DNA from: Clostridium rhizosphaerae
GTDB taxonomy: Bacteria; Bacillota; Clostridia; Clostridiales; Clostridiaceae
Length of the DNA stretch: 64,000 nt
Direction of reading: 5' to 3'
Assembly: GCF_016765585.1 (NCBI RefSeq)
Contig: NZ_JAESWC010000002.1
Coordinates: 496,001-560,000 of the forward strand
A program made the translations under genes and the position numbers. Position 1 is the stretch's first letter; each line of letters starts with the position of its first letter. Shown here piece after piece: positions 17,344 to 25,584 of the stretch. The notes under the pieces were generated by a model, which saw nothing but the letters and a program-made list of their open reading frames with translations, ran no database searches and was not told where the DNA came from.

Positions 17344-19386
17344 TTATTCCCAATATATTTCTATCTTATCGCCATCGTTAAGTTCATCATAATAACCTGC
17401 TTTTATATTGTTTAAAAGTAAAACCAGATTCCCTTTAGCTCTAGTTAAATCAAAATCGATATAATCAAATACATCTATAAATATATATTTTTCTTTATCC
17501 TTTAAATATACCTGTTTTTCATTGACTATAACATTTATAACACCGCTCTTAAAATTGACAGCATCTGGTTTGCACTCTTGATTTTCTAGTTCTTCTTCGT
17601 CTTTATACTCATAGTTTTTTTCTATTTCCTTATTTTCTATTGTATAAGATAAAGTCTCCTTATAAATTCTATCCCCTTCTTGTATAACATAATCATTTTC
17701 AAGAGGTTTTCCATCAATAAAAAAGCTACTTTCTTTATTATCAATGTACATTTTATAATCTTTAATAGACTTAGGAAATATGATATTAATCTCGTCTCCA
17801 TCATTTATTATTTTATTCAGATCTTTTTCAGCACCATTTACTAAGGCCTTAGGCTCAATAATTTGCAGTATATCATTTACATAGAAACTTAATGTGTCAA
17901 CCTTTTGAAGAAATTCATAGATTTTTGGACAGGCATCACTTCCATCCTTTGCAAACTCTATTTCTATATTGTCTCCCTCTTTTACTTCTGAATCTATGTT
18001 TCTTAGAATATTATTAACTTTTATTTCAGCATTTGAAGCTAGGCTTCCAAAAGAAATTCTTTTAATTCCATTTAAAACAAATCTTATACTTTTTCCATTA
18101 CGACCAATAAGAACCTTAGGATTTATTCCTGCTTGAACCATAACATCGGAAACTGTATGCTTATGTGAATTAAAAAGACTAATGACTTTGCCATTTAGAG
18201 TTACATCTATAAAATCATGCCCTAATCTCATTATGGACACTAATGCTATACCAAGTACAGTAACACCTATGCTGCCAAGTTCATTATCAACACATATACA
18301 TTCAGTTACCGACTCCCTTCCTTTAATGGCAATTCTTTGCATTGGAAGGTTTAACTTTTGAGCAAGTGTATCTTTTAAATTTGGGGTATGAGCACCTCCG
18401 CCCACTAGAAACACAGCATTAGGTGCTTTTCCTCCATTTAATTCAATTACTTTTGAGGCAATCTCTTCACTTATTTTATTAACAACAGGATTTATTACTT
18501 TTATTACTTCTTCACTATTTATTTCATTTTCAATACCTAGAACATCAATATATGTAATTGTTTCTTTGATTAGACATTCTTTTTTAATCTTTTCTGCTGT
18601 ATTAAAATCCACAAGAAAATTTTGAGCTATAGTTTCAGTAACCTCATCTCCGGCAGTAGAAACCATTCCATAAGCACTTATTGAATCCTTACTGCTTATT
18701 GCTATATCAGAAGTTCCCGCGCCTATATCGATAAGGGCAAGATTTAAAAGTCTTAAGCTTTTTGGAATTGCTGCTTCCATAGCTGCTATAGGCTCAAGAG
18801 TAAGATTTACTACAGTTAAATTAACCTTATTCATAACTGCATATAAGCTTTCAACAACAGATCTTGGAAGAAATGTTGCTATAACTTCTACTGATATTTT
18901 GTCACCCTTGTGCGATAATAAATTGCTTATTATATAATCGTTCAAATAATAATTTTTCACACTGTAGCCAACACAGTATAATTTACCATCCGTTTGCTTG
19001 TTTATTTGCTGTTCCGCTGACTTTACAGCGGTAAGCTCTAAACTTCTTATAACGTCCTTATCTATTTCTCTATCATATTCTAGCTGCAGGTCTGATCTTG
19101 CTACAGAAGTTCTTAAGAATCTTCCTGCCGCTGCAATCGCTACATTATTAAGCTTGAATCCTAACTGTTCTTCCAAACTCTTTTTAACATTGTTAACTGC
19201 AAGTGCCACTAGATTAATATCATGTATTTGCCCATCAAGCATAGCTCTTTCTTCATGCTCTATATATTGTTCTGCAATGCAGTGAAATTTTTTTTCTCTA
19301 ACTATACCAACAGTTCCTATTACAGAACGTGTACCTATATCAAGTGCAAATATTATATCATTAGGATTAATATTTGTAAGTTCCAT
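17344..19386 (-). CDS. FtsA-like actin-fold ATPase with long C-terminal extension
   Basis: 680 residues; standard FtsA is about 420. Residues 1-400 have the actin/Hsp70-type fold as in FtsA: phosphate-1 motif FALDIGTRSVIG (14-25), phosphate-2 DIGAGTSD, and adenosine motif FLVGGGAHTPNLK. The remaining ~280 residues carry several short beta-rich units resembling ubiquitin-like or ThiS-like domains (VTLNGKVISLFN, SFFIDGKPLENDYVIQEGDRI, NVIVNEKQVYLKD). Clostridia carry such long FtsA-like proteins besides true FtsA. There is no ftsZ or ftsQ here, so a division role is unproven. ATG 19386 follows AGAGG. Confidence 0.8.
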   Translation of the reverse strand: MELTNINPNDIIFALDIGTRSVIGTVGIVREKKFHCIAEQYIEHEERAMLDGQIHDINLVALAVNNVKKSLEEQLGFKLNNVAIAAAGRFLRTSVARSDLQLEYDREIDKDVIRSLELTAVKSAEQQINKQTDGKLYCVGYSVKNYYLNDYIISNLLSHKGDKISVEVIATFLPRSVVESLYAVMNKVNLTVVNLTLEPIAAMEAAIPKSLRLLNLALIDIGAGTSDIAISSKDSISAYGMVSTAGDEVTETIAQNFLVDFNTAEKIKKECLIKETITYIDVLGIENEINSEEVIKVINPVVNKISEEIASKVIELNGGKAPNAVFLVGGGAHTPNLKDTLAQKLNLPMQRIAIKGRESVTECICVDNELGSIGVTVLGIALVSIMRLGHDFIDVTLNGKVISLFNSHKHTVSDVMVQAGINPKVLIGRNGKSIRFVLNGIKRISFGSLASNAEIKVNNILRNIDSEVKEGDNIEIEFAKDGSDACPKIYEFLQKVDTLSFYVNDILQIIEPKALVNGAEKDLNKIINDGDEINIIFPKSIKDYKMYIDNKESSFFIDGKPLENDYVIQEGDRIYKETLSYTIENKEIEKNYEYKDEEELENQECKPDAVNFKSGVINVIVNEKQVYLKDKEKYIFIDVFDYIDFDLTRAKGNLVLLLNNIKAGYYDELNDGDKIEIYWE

Positions 19387-19417
19387 ATTTTATACCTCTT
19401 TTATACATAATTTAAAA

Positions 19418-19440
19418 GCTCATATTCTATGAATATGAGC
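19418..19440 (-). terminator. Intrinsic terminator after helicase gene
   Basis: GCTCATATTC / GAATATGAGC with a TAT loop, followed on the minus strand by TTTTAAATT. It separates the helicase from the FtsA-like operon. Confidence 0.8.
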
Positions 19441-19510
19441 AAAACTTATAATAAAATTATATACCAATATTTATCACTATTCAACAAATTAAGACTTGTA
19501 AATTGCTAAC

Positions 19511-21718
19511 TCAGCTTAACTTTTTTATAATACCATTGTTATGAAGTACTACAATATCGAATTTTCTATTTATACTGTTTCCAAACTGTATTTCTACTAC
19601 ATTGTTGTCTATATTTAAAATTTTGCCTTTTCCAAAAGAATTATGAATTACCTCTTCACCTTCAGCATACATAGCCTGAAGATTTTCAAAGATATTAATT
19701 TTACATTCTTCAATAAATCTTGAAGGCTTCTTAAGCTTTCCTCTAACGTTTTTAGGAATACATATAAATTCATTATCTATAGCTCTTGTTAAAGCTACGT
19801 AAAATAGCCTTCTCTCTTCCTCCAAACTATCTTCCATGCTGTTAACATGAGGCATATATTCCTCAACACAATTAATAATAAACACATTTTTAAATTCCAT
19901 TCCTTTTACCCCGTGAACAGTGCTAAGTGTAACAGCATCTTTATTAGAGTTTTTATTGTTATTTTGAAGCTCTTCCTTTACTTGCTCTACGTGTGCCATA
20001 AAACTAATTATAGAATTATATTGTGAGGCTGCCTCCCTAAATTCAAAAATAATATCTTCAAGTTCTGAAAGCTGTATTTTGAATTTCTTGCTGTATTCTA
20101 CTATATAGTCGTGATAGCCTAAATCTGCGCTAATAAATTGAACTGCAGAATAGAGAGACATTTTATTTAGTCTGTTAATATCCTTTTGAAGCTTTTCTAA
20201 ATTTTTAATTTGAAAAACAGGGGTACTCTCAAGATTCTTAATTATTTCAAAGCAATCTATTTTAATAAAAGAGCTGCTAACTTTCTCCAAACTTAACTTA
20301 CTAATAAATCTAAAAGGCTTGTTGATTACTCTTTTAAAGCAAACTGCATCCTCTGGATATATACTTAACTTAAGATAGGCAATCAAATCCTTACAAATAA
20401 AATGATCAAAAAAATTGTACTCTTTATCTAAAAGCTTAAAAGGTATCTTCTTTCGTATAAAAGCATCAATAAGGCTTCTGCTCTCAATGTTTGTTCTATA
20501 TAATACTGCATTGTCTTCGTAGCTGTAATTTGTTAATGATTTAAGTTTTTCAATGTTTAAAGCTATAGTCTCAGCCTGAGAATTGTCATCATAACAACTT
20601 AAAATTTCAAAACTCTTATTTTCATCTCTAAACGCATTCATACTCTTTTCATTTCTCATAGTATTGTTTTTAATAATATTAGCCGCAGCTGAGACTATGT
20701 TTTTAGTACTCCGGTAATTAGTAGACAGATACAATTTGTTTCCATCAGTAAACTTTTTATTAAAATCTACCATATAATCTGGTCTTGAGCCCCTAAAAGA
20801 ATATATGCATTGGTCTTCATCACCAACAGCAAATATTGAATTATATTGATTCAATAGCTTTAAAATTTCAAGCTGTATATTATCACAATCTTGAAATTCA
20901 TCTATAAGCATATACTTAAAGCCTTTACTGTAATAATTAAGTATTTTAGAATTGCTATTTATAAATTCTCTAAACTTAATTTGCAAATCGTCAAAATCCA
21001 TAAGATTCTTTTCTTCTTTATATCTTTCATAAGACTCAAAACAATCTGTAAATATTTTTTTATCAATATTTGTATCAAAACTTTCTAAATCACCGTCCCC
21101 GCATTTAAATAGAGAGATTTTAGTTCTTACTTCCTTAATTTTATCTTCGTTTATCTCCTCCATATGAGATAATAATATATTAGATATTAACCTATAACCT
21201 TCACTACTATCTATTAAATGAATTTTTCCGAAATGCCTTAATAGAATTTTATAAAACAAGCCATGAAAGGTCCCGAAAAAAGGCATTCCCTCCATACCTT
21301 TACTTAAGTTTTCAAATCTTTTCTTCATATTAGCTGCAGCGGCTTTGGTAAAAGTTATTACAATTATGTTATTAGAATTAACCTTTTTAAAGCCTAGAAG
21401 ATAAGTAAGTCTTTGATCTAATGTTACCTTCTTTTTAGCTTTCTTATTTATAACATACTCTTTCAAATTTTCTATATCACTTAGACTAATATTTTCTGGA
21501 ACATGTTCACTTTGATATGTTTCACCATACTTAACTAAATATACTACTCTATTAATAAGTACTGTAGTTTTACCTGAACCCGGGCATGCGAGAACCAAGG
21601 AATTCTTATTATTGTTAAAAACAGCTTTTTTCTGCTGCTCGTCAAGATAGTCAAATTCCATCTCAATAATTGAGTCTCTCATCTTAAAGTATTCACTATT
21701 TATACTATTTTTCATCAT
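19511..21718 (-). CDS. UvrD/PcrA-like superfamily 1 DNA helicase
   Basis: 735 residues. 3'-5' DNA helicase motifs in order: Q-motif LDEQQKKAV, Walker A ACPGSGKTTVLINR, ITFTKAAAANM (Ia), IDEFQDCD (II), GDEDQCIYSFRGS (III), NYRST (IV), STVHGVKGMEF (V) and YVALTRA (VI). A short C-terminal SH3/Tudor-like segment (EEVIHNSFGKGKILNI) resembles the PcrA tail that contacts RNA polymerase. Involved in DNA repair or replication restart. It could be a paralogue of the housekeeping PcrA; only one copy is visible here. ATG 21718 has AGGGTGAAG upstream. Confidence 0.9.
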   Translation of the reverse strand: MMKNSINSEYFKMRDSIIEMEFDYLDEQQKKAVFNNNKNSLVLACPGSGKTTVLINRVVYLVKYGETYQSEHVPENISLSDIENLKEYVINKKAKKKVTLDQRLTYLLGFKKVNSNNIIVITFTKAAAANMKKRFENLSKGMEGMPFFGTFHGLFYKILLRHFGKIHLIDSSEGYRLISNILLSHMEEINEDKIKEVRTKISLFKCGDGDLESFDTNIDKKIFTDCFESYERYKEEKNLMDFDDLQIKFREFINSNSKILNYYSKGFKYMLIDEFQDCDNIQLEILKLLNQYNSIFAVGDEDQCIYSFRGSRPDYMVDFNKKFTDGNKLYLSTNYRSTKNIVSAAANIIKNNTMRNEKSMNAFRDENKSFEILSCYDDNSQAETIALNIEKLKSLTNYSYEDNAVLYRTNIESRSLIDAFIRKKIPFKLLDKEYNFFDHFICKDLIAYLKLSIYPEDAVCFKRVINKPFRFISKLSLEKVSSSFIKIDCFEIIKNLESTPVFQIKNLEKLQKDINRLNKMSLYSAVQFISADLGYHDYIVEYSKKFKIQLSELEDIIFEFREAASQYNSIISFMAHVEQVKEELQNNNKNSNKDAVTLSTVHGVKGMEFKNVFIINCVEEYMPHVNSMEDSLEEERRLFYVALTRAIDNEFICIPKNVRGKLKKPSRFIEECKINIFENLQAMYAEGEEVIHNSFGKGKILNIDNNVVEIQFGNSINRKFDIVVLHNNGIIKKLS

Positions 21719-21752
21719 ACAACTTCACCCTTATCTAATTTACTCATAATTA

Positions 21753-21780
21753 TTGACATAAAATCTATTTTACATAATAT
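21753..21780 (+). promoter_or_regulatory. Probable promoter of pncB
   Basis: TTGACA (21753-21758), 16-base spacer, TAATAT (21775-21780), about 100 bases before the start codon. Confidence 0.45.
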
Positions 21781-21881
21781 ATACAATGCATATAAACAAA
21801 ATTCTATTGTAATAATTACTTTAGAGGATTAAAATAAGAATGTCTATAAAAAACTATTTTTTGGCATAGGAGCGAATCATA

Positions 21882-23360
21882 ATGGAATATATTAAAAACT
21901 TTAATGTTAGAAATGAAAGAAATCTTACAATGCTTGTAGATTTCTATGAACTAACTATGGCAAATGGATATTTAGATAATAATGTAGGAGATAAAATCGC
22001 CTACTTCGATATGTTTTTCAGAAGAGTACCAGACGGCGGAGGCTATTGCATTATGGCTGGGGTTCAACAGCTTATTGAATATATGTCTAGTCTAAGCTTC
22101 ACAAAGGATGATATAAATTATCTAAGATCTAAAAATACTTTTTCTGATAACTTTTTAAACTACCTTGAAAACTTTAAGTTCACCTGTGATGTATGGGCTA
22201 TACCAGAAGGTAATCCAGTTTTCCCTAACGAACCTTTAGTTATGGTGAAAGGTCCTATTATTCAGGCACAATTTGTAGAAACTATGATACTTCTTACAAT
22301 AAACCATCAAACCCTAATTGCTACAAAAGCAAATAGAATATGCAGAGCTGCTGAAGCAAAGCCCGTTATGGAATTTGGTTCAAGAAGGGCTCAAGGCTAT
22401 GATGGTGCTATTTATGGTGCACGTGCCGCTGTTATAGGCGGGTGTTCTTCTTCTGCATGTACTATTGCTGAAGAGATGTTCGGTATACCTGCTGCTGGGA
22501 CAATGGCTCACAGTTGGGTTCAGCTATTTGCTACTGAATACGAATCTTTTGCAGCTTGGGCGAAAACCTATCCAGATAACTGCACACTATTAATTGACAC
22601 CTATAATGTATTAAAATCGGGACTTCCAAATGCTATAAAGGTATTTGATGAAGTTTTAAAACCTCAGGGATTCAGACCTAAAGGAATTAGAATAGACAGT
22701 GGAGATATAACTTATTTAACTAAAAAGTGCAGGGAATTTTTAGATAAAGCTGGATATCCTGACTGTAAGATTGTTATCTCAAATTCTCTTGATGAATATA
22801 TAATAAGGGATGTTCTAAGTCAAGGAGCACAAGTTGATGCTTTTGGTGTAGGCGAAAGACTTATAACCGCAAAATCTGAACCAGTATTTGGAGGGGTTTA
22901 CAAATTAGTTGCTATTGAAGATGGTAATCAAATTATTCCAAAAATAAAAATCAGCGAAAATGAAGAAAAGATTACTAATCCTGGTTTCAAAAAAATATAT
23001 AGGATTTTTGAAAAAAATACTGATAAGGCTATGGCAGACTTAATAACTTTAAATGACGAATCAATAGACGAAAGCAAGCCTTTAGAAATATTTAATCCAG
23101 TTCATACCTGGAAGAGAAAGAAATTAAAAAATTACTATGTAAAAGACTTGCTCGTTAAAATATTCGATAAAGGTCAGCCTATATATGAAAGCCCTAGTGT
23201 TATGGAAATAAAGGAATATGCTAAGCAGGAAACTGAAAAGCTTTGGTCTGAAGTTTTGCGTTTTGAAAATCCTCATACATTCTATGTAGATTTGTCAACG
23301 AAGCTTTGGAAATTAAAGCAAAGCTTACTTCACCAATATTCCGATATATATGAGGAATAA
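21882..23360 (+). CDS. pncB: Nicotinate phosphoribosyltransferase
   Basis: 492 residues. Converts nicotinate, PRPP and ATP to nicotinate mononucleotide in NAD salvage, cytosolic. Family text is clear: LTMLVDFYELTMANGYL at the N-terminus, EFGSRRAQGYDGA (phosphate/substrate loop), GTMAHSWVQ (the autophosphorylated His segment) and LIDTYNVLKSG, RIDSGD. The longer clostridial form. ATG 21882 is preceded by AGGAGC. The HesB-like gene begins two bases after its stop, so they are co-transcribed. Together with the niacin-type S component at 2370 it fits dependence on salvaged niacin. Confidence 0.94.
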   Translation: MEYIKNFNVRNERNLTMLVDFYELTMANGYLDNNVGDKIAYFDMFFRRVPDGGGYCIMAGVQQLIEYMSSLSFTKDDINYLRSKNTFSDNFLNYLENFKFTCDVWAIPEGNPVFPNEPLVMVKGPIIQAQFVETMILLTINHQTLIATKANRICRAAEAKPVMEFGSRRAQGYDGAIYGARAAVIGGCSSSACTIAEEMFGIPAAGTMAHSWVQLFATEYESFAAWAKTYPDNCTLLIDTYNVLKSGLPNAIKVFDEVLKPQGFRPKGIRIDSGDITYLTKKCREFLDKAGYPDCKIVISNSLDEYIIRDVLSQGAQVDAFGVGERLITAKSEPVFGGVYKLVAIEDGNQIIPKIKISENEEKITNPGFKKIYRIFEKNTDKAMADLITLNDESIDESKPLEIFNPVHTWKRKKLKNYYVKDLLVKIFDKGQPIYESPSVMEIKEYAKQETEKLWSEVLRFENPHTFYVDLSTKLWKLKQSLLHQYSDIYEE

Positions 23361-23362
23361 TC

Positions 23363-23725
23363 ATGAATGAAAAAGTTAAAATAAGAATATCCGAAAAGGC
23401 TTATGAAGAGTTATTAAATATACTTCATAATTGTCCTGAGTTCTCTCATTTAAGATTCAAGTATAAAGACGGCTGCTGTGGAAGCTCTAAGATAGATATA
23501 TTTCTTGATAATTCTAAAAGTAATGATATTGAAGAAAGTATAGATAAGCTTCCGATAATATATGATTCTGAAGTTTTAGAAAATATAAAAGAAATTACTG
23601 TTGTTTACAGAAATTCTTCTCTTATGTTAAAAACACTTTTACGTAAAGAAATAATTAAAGATTGTACCACATGTAATCACGGCTGTAAAAACGATGGCTC
23701 TTGCTCATCAAAATGTGGAGCATAA
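23363..23725 (+). CDS. HesB/IscA-like small protein with Cys-rich tail
   Basis: 120 residues. The first ~75 residues look like the HesB/IscA fold (VKIRISEKAYEELLNIL, LRFKYKDGCCGSSKIDIFLD), with the two adjacent Cys of GCCG. The tail carries CTTCNHGC, then CSSKC, unlike A-type Fe-S carriers, which have a CxC motif near the end. Possibly binds iron, another metal, or an Fe-S cluster. It is translationally linked to pncB (2-base gap). Function unknown; fold assignment moderate. Confidence 0.65.
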   Translation: MNEKVKIRISEKAYEELLNILHNCPEFSHLRFKYKDGCCGSSKIDIFLDNSKSNDIEESIDKLPIIYDSEVLENIKEITVVYRNSSLMLKTLLRKEIIKDCTTCNHGCKNDGSCSSKCGA

Positions 23726-23726
23726 T

Positions 23727-23752
23727 AAAAGATGGCTATATGCCATCTTTTT
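23727..23752. terminator. Bidirectional intrinsic terminator
   Basis: AAAAGATGGC / GCCATCTTTT with loop TATAT and T/A runs on both sides. Shared by the HesB-like gene (+) and ndk (-). Confidence 0.88.
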
Positions 23753-24158
23753 AAATTAATTCTGGAAACCAAATTCCTATTTCGCGCTCTGCGCTTTCTA
23801 TGCAATCAGAGGCATGCACAAGATTTCTTGTCTTATTAGATGAATACTTTCCTCTAATGCTTCCCATATCAACTTTTAACGGATCTTTATCTCCATTAAC
23901 TTTTCTAATGTTATCAATAACATGTTCTCCTTCAATAACTAAAGCGCATATACTATCCTCTGTTATATATTCTATAAGCTCTTCAAAATACTCTCTTCCT
24001 TTGTGCTCCTCATAGTGTTTTTCAGCTAGTTCTCTTGTTGCTTTAAGCATTTTTAAGCCAACTATCTTTAAGTTCTTTTTTTCATATATGCTGATTATTT
24101 CACCGATAAGTTTTCTTTCTATACCATCAGGCTTAATAAGCACTAGCGTTCTTTCCAT
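23751..24158 (-). CDS. ndk: Nucleoside diphosphate kinase
   Basis: 135 residues, the usual Ndk length. Transfers phosphate between nucleoside triphosphates and diphosphates through a phospho-His. ERTLVLIKPDGIERKLIG starts the protein and NLVHASDCIESAEREI contains the active-site His. The ATG at 24158 has a strong AAGGAGG. It is monocistronic, bounded by hairpins on both sides. Confidence 0.97.
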   Translation of the reverse strand: MERTLVLIKPDGIERKLIGEIISIYEKKNLKIVGLKMLKATRELAEKHYEEHKGREYFEELIEYITEDSICALVIEGEHVIDNIRKVNGDKDPLKVDMGSIRGKYSSNKTRNLVHASDCIESAEREIGIWFPELI

Positions 24159-24228
24159 ATATATACCTCCTTGTCAAGTTAATTTTAATTATGCACTATT
24201 TTACCATATTCTTCTTTATTTTATTCAT

Positions 24229-24272
24229 AAAAAAATACACTCGTTTAATAAAGTTAACAAGTGTATTTTTAT
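24229..24272. terminator. Intrinsic terminator between small gene and ndk
   Basis: AAAAATACACT / AGTGTATTTTT with extra pairs GTT/AAC nearer the loop and T/A tracts on both sides. Confidence 0.8.
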
Positions 24273-24277
24273 ATTTA

Positions 24278-24502
24278 CTAAACAAATTCTTCTTCTACAT
24301 AGTACTCATCAATTTCTTTTATATTTAATCCTTCTTCTCCAAATAGATTATATTGAAACAAATCTTTAAATTTTCCTAATCTATTTCCTGATAAATTTTT
24401 AAATGGACAAATCCCCCCATTTTCTTCCCAATTATAAAAAGCACACTCGGAAAAACATTCAGTTTCATTTCCAGCAGTGGATAAAAAAGAACATAGTGCC
24501 AT
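24278..24502 (-). CDS. Small Cys-containing hypothetical protein
   Basis: 74 residues starting MALCSFLSTAG. Cysteines occur at 4, 16, 20 and 32 (ECFSEC and ICPF), a spacing that could hold a metal or Fe-S centre. The C-terminus is acidic. A very strong GGGGAGGGGAG site precedes the ATG and a terminator follows the stop, so it is a real gene. I do not recognise a characterised family. Confidence 0.75.
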   Translation of the reverse strand: MALCSFLSTAGNETECFSECAFYNWEENGGICPFKNLSGNRLGKFKDLFQYNLFGEEGLNIKEIDEYYVEEEFV

Positions 24503-24794
24503 GAGCTCCCCTCCCCGTCTTTTAAACCTTTTATACCATTATAATGTAAACTTTATAAAAAATGAAGTAATTTTTAGAATATTAAATTTTTATTAAATTT
24601 GTATTTGTTTACGTATTGGCTTTGTTAAAAGAGAGTAATGCTCTTTTTATTATTCACATATTTAAATATAAGCCTATAAATATATTTGAATATGTAAATA
24701 TTTACTGCAATCATGCAGGTTTGCAGTAGGTTAGCTCCCTATAATATCAAAGAACATACTTATATAAATACTATTATTAAACAGCGCCTAACTA
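24503..24794. other. Intergenic region with two small inverted repeats
   Basis: 292 bases with no gene. It holds AAAAGAG-N7-CTCTTTT (24627-24647), possibly a terminator for the DUF4430 gene to its right, and TACTGCAA-N10-TTGCAGTA near 24702-24727, a hairpin without a T-run. Otherwise AT-rich. Confidence 0.5.
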
Positions 24795-25511
24795 TTAATT
24801 AGATAATCCATCTTTTAGATATTTCCATTCTAATTTATCTTCCTTTTTCAACGTATAAGCTCCTGAGCCTACGTTCATTTTTTTCCCATTTACATAGTAA
24901 CACCAGCCACTAATACCTTTAGCCACTAATTTATTAATTTCGCTAAAGTAAATCGATTCACCAGCACCTTGAGGGGTATAGTGTATTCCCTTCTTATTCA
25001 ATTCAGTTATAGTAGCTTGTGCAGCAGTCATTCCATCAAAACTCATGTTTGTTTCCAATATCTTTTCTCCTGTTATAGTATTAGTGATAATTAAATTTGG
25101 TTCTTGTGCAACTGGCTTTTGAGTATCTATTTTTGTATTATTTGTTGTGCTATTGCTACTTGTTGCTTTGTTGTTATTTGCAGTACTGTTGCTGGCAGCT
25201 GTATTAGCCTTAGCCGCTGGCTTAGTCACCTCTGACTTGTTTTGTTCTTGTGTTTTAGCTGTATCAGTTTCAGCATTACTTGTCGCGCTGTTTTGATTTG
25301 AATTTTCACTAGCAGCTAATGTTTGACTATCATTGTTTTTTTCTTGTTTGCTCTCTTCTTTTTGAGCCTCTTCTTTAATGACGTTCTCAGCGGCAACAGA
25401 ATTGTTTTGTACTTCACCAGTAGCAGGTGTTTTTTGAATACTTTTTATTCCAAAGAGTATTCCAAAACAAACAACAAGCATAACTCCAATTAACATGAAC
25501 TTTTTCTTCAT
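24795..25511 (-). CDS. Membrane-anchored DUF4430 (transcobalamin C-domain-like) protein
   Basis: 238 residues. A short basic start and one membrane helix (residues 5-22) are followed by a low-complexity Asn/Ser/Thr/Ala/Lys linker (about 30-140), then a DUF4430 domain (about 145-238: LIITNTITGEKILETNMSFDGMTAAQATITELNKKGI..., SGWCYYVNGKKMN, EDKLEWKY). DUF4430 is related to the C-terminal beta domain of transcobalamin and intrinsic factor. It is the last gene of the B12-riboswitch operon, so it probably presents a cobalamin-binding domain at the outer membrane face. A terminator-like hairpin separates it from the preceding gene. ATG 25511 has AAAGGGG. Confidence 0.75.
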   Translation of the reverse strand: MKKKFMLIGVMLVVCFGILFGIKSIQKTPATGEVQNNSVAAENVIKEEAQKEESKQEKNNDSQTLAASENSNQNSATSNAETDTAKTQEQNKSEVTKPAAKANTAASNSTANNNKATSSNSTTNNTKIDTQKPVAQEPNLIITNTITGEKILETNMSFDGMTAAQATITELNKKGIHYTPQGAGESIYFSEINKLVAKGISGWCYYVNGKKMNVGSGAYTLKKEDKLEWKYLKDGLSN

Positions 25512-25545
25512 CTAAAACTGCCCCTTTCAATTAATTCAAGCCATA

Positions 25546-25572
25546 AAGTCCCGACCCAAAGGATCAGGACTT
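25546..25572 (-). terminator. Hairpin between the two DUF4430 genes
   Basis: As minus-strand RNA, arms 25561-25572 and 25546-25557 form 12 pairs including two G-U, loop UUU. The tail is only weakly U-rich, so it may act as a partial terminator or RNA-stability element. Confidence 0.55.
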
Positions 25573-25584
25573 ATCTTTAGTAAT

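Noticed and set aside
23637-23700. Possible selenocysteine in the HesB-like protein
   Set aside because: Some HesB-like proteins contain selenocysteine, but no in-frame TGA or SECIS-like hairpin is present.
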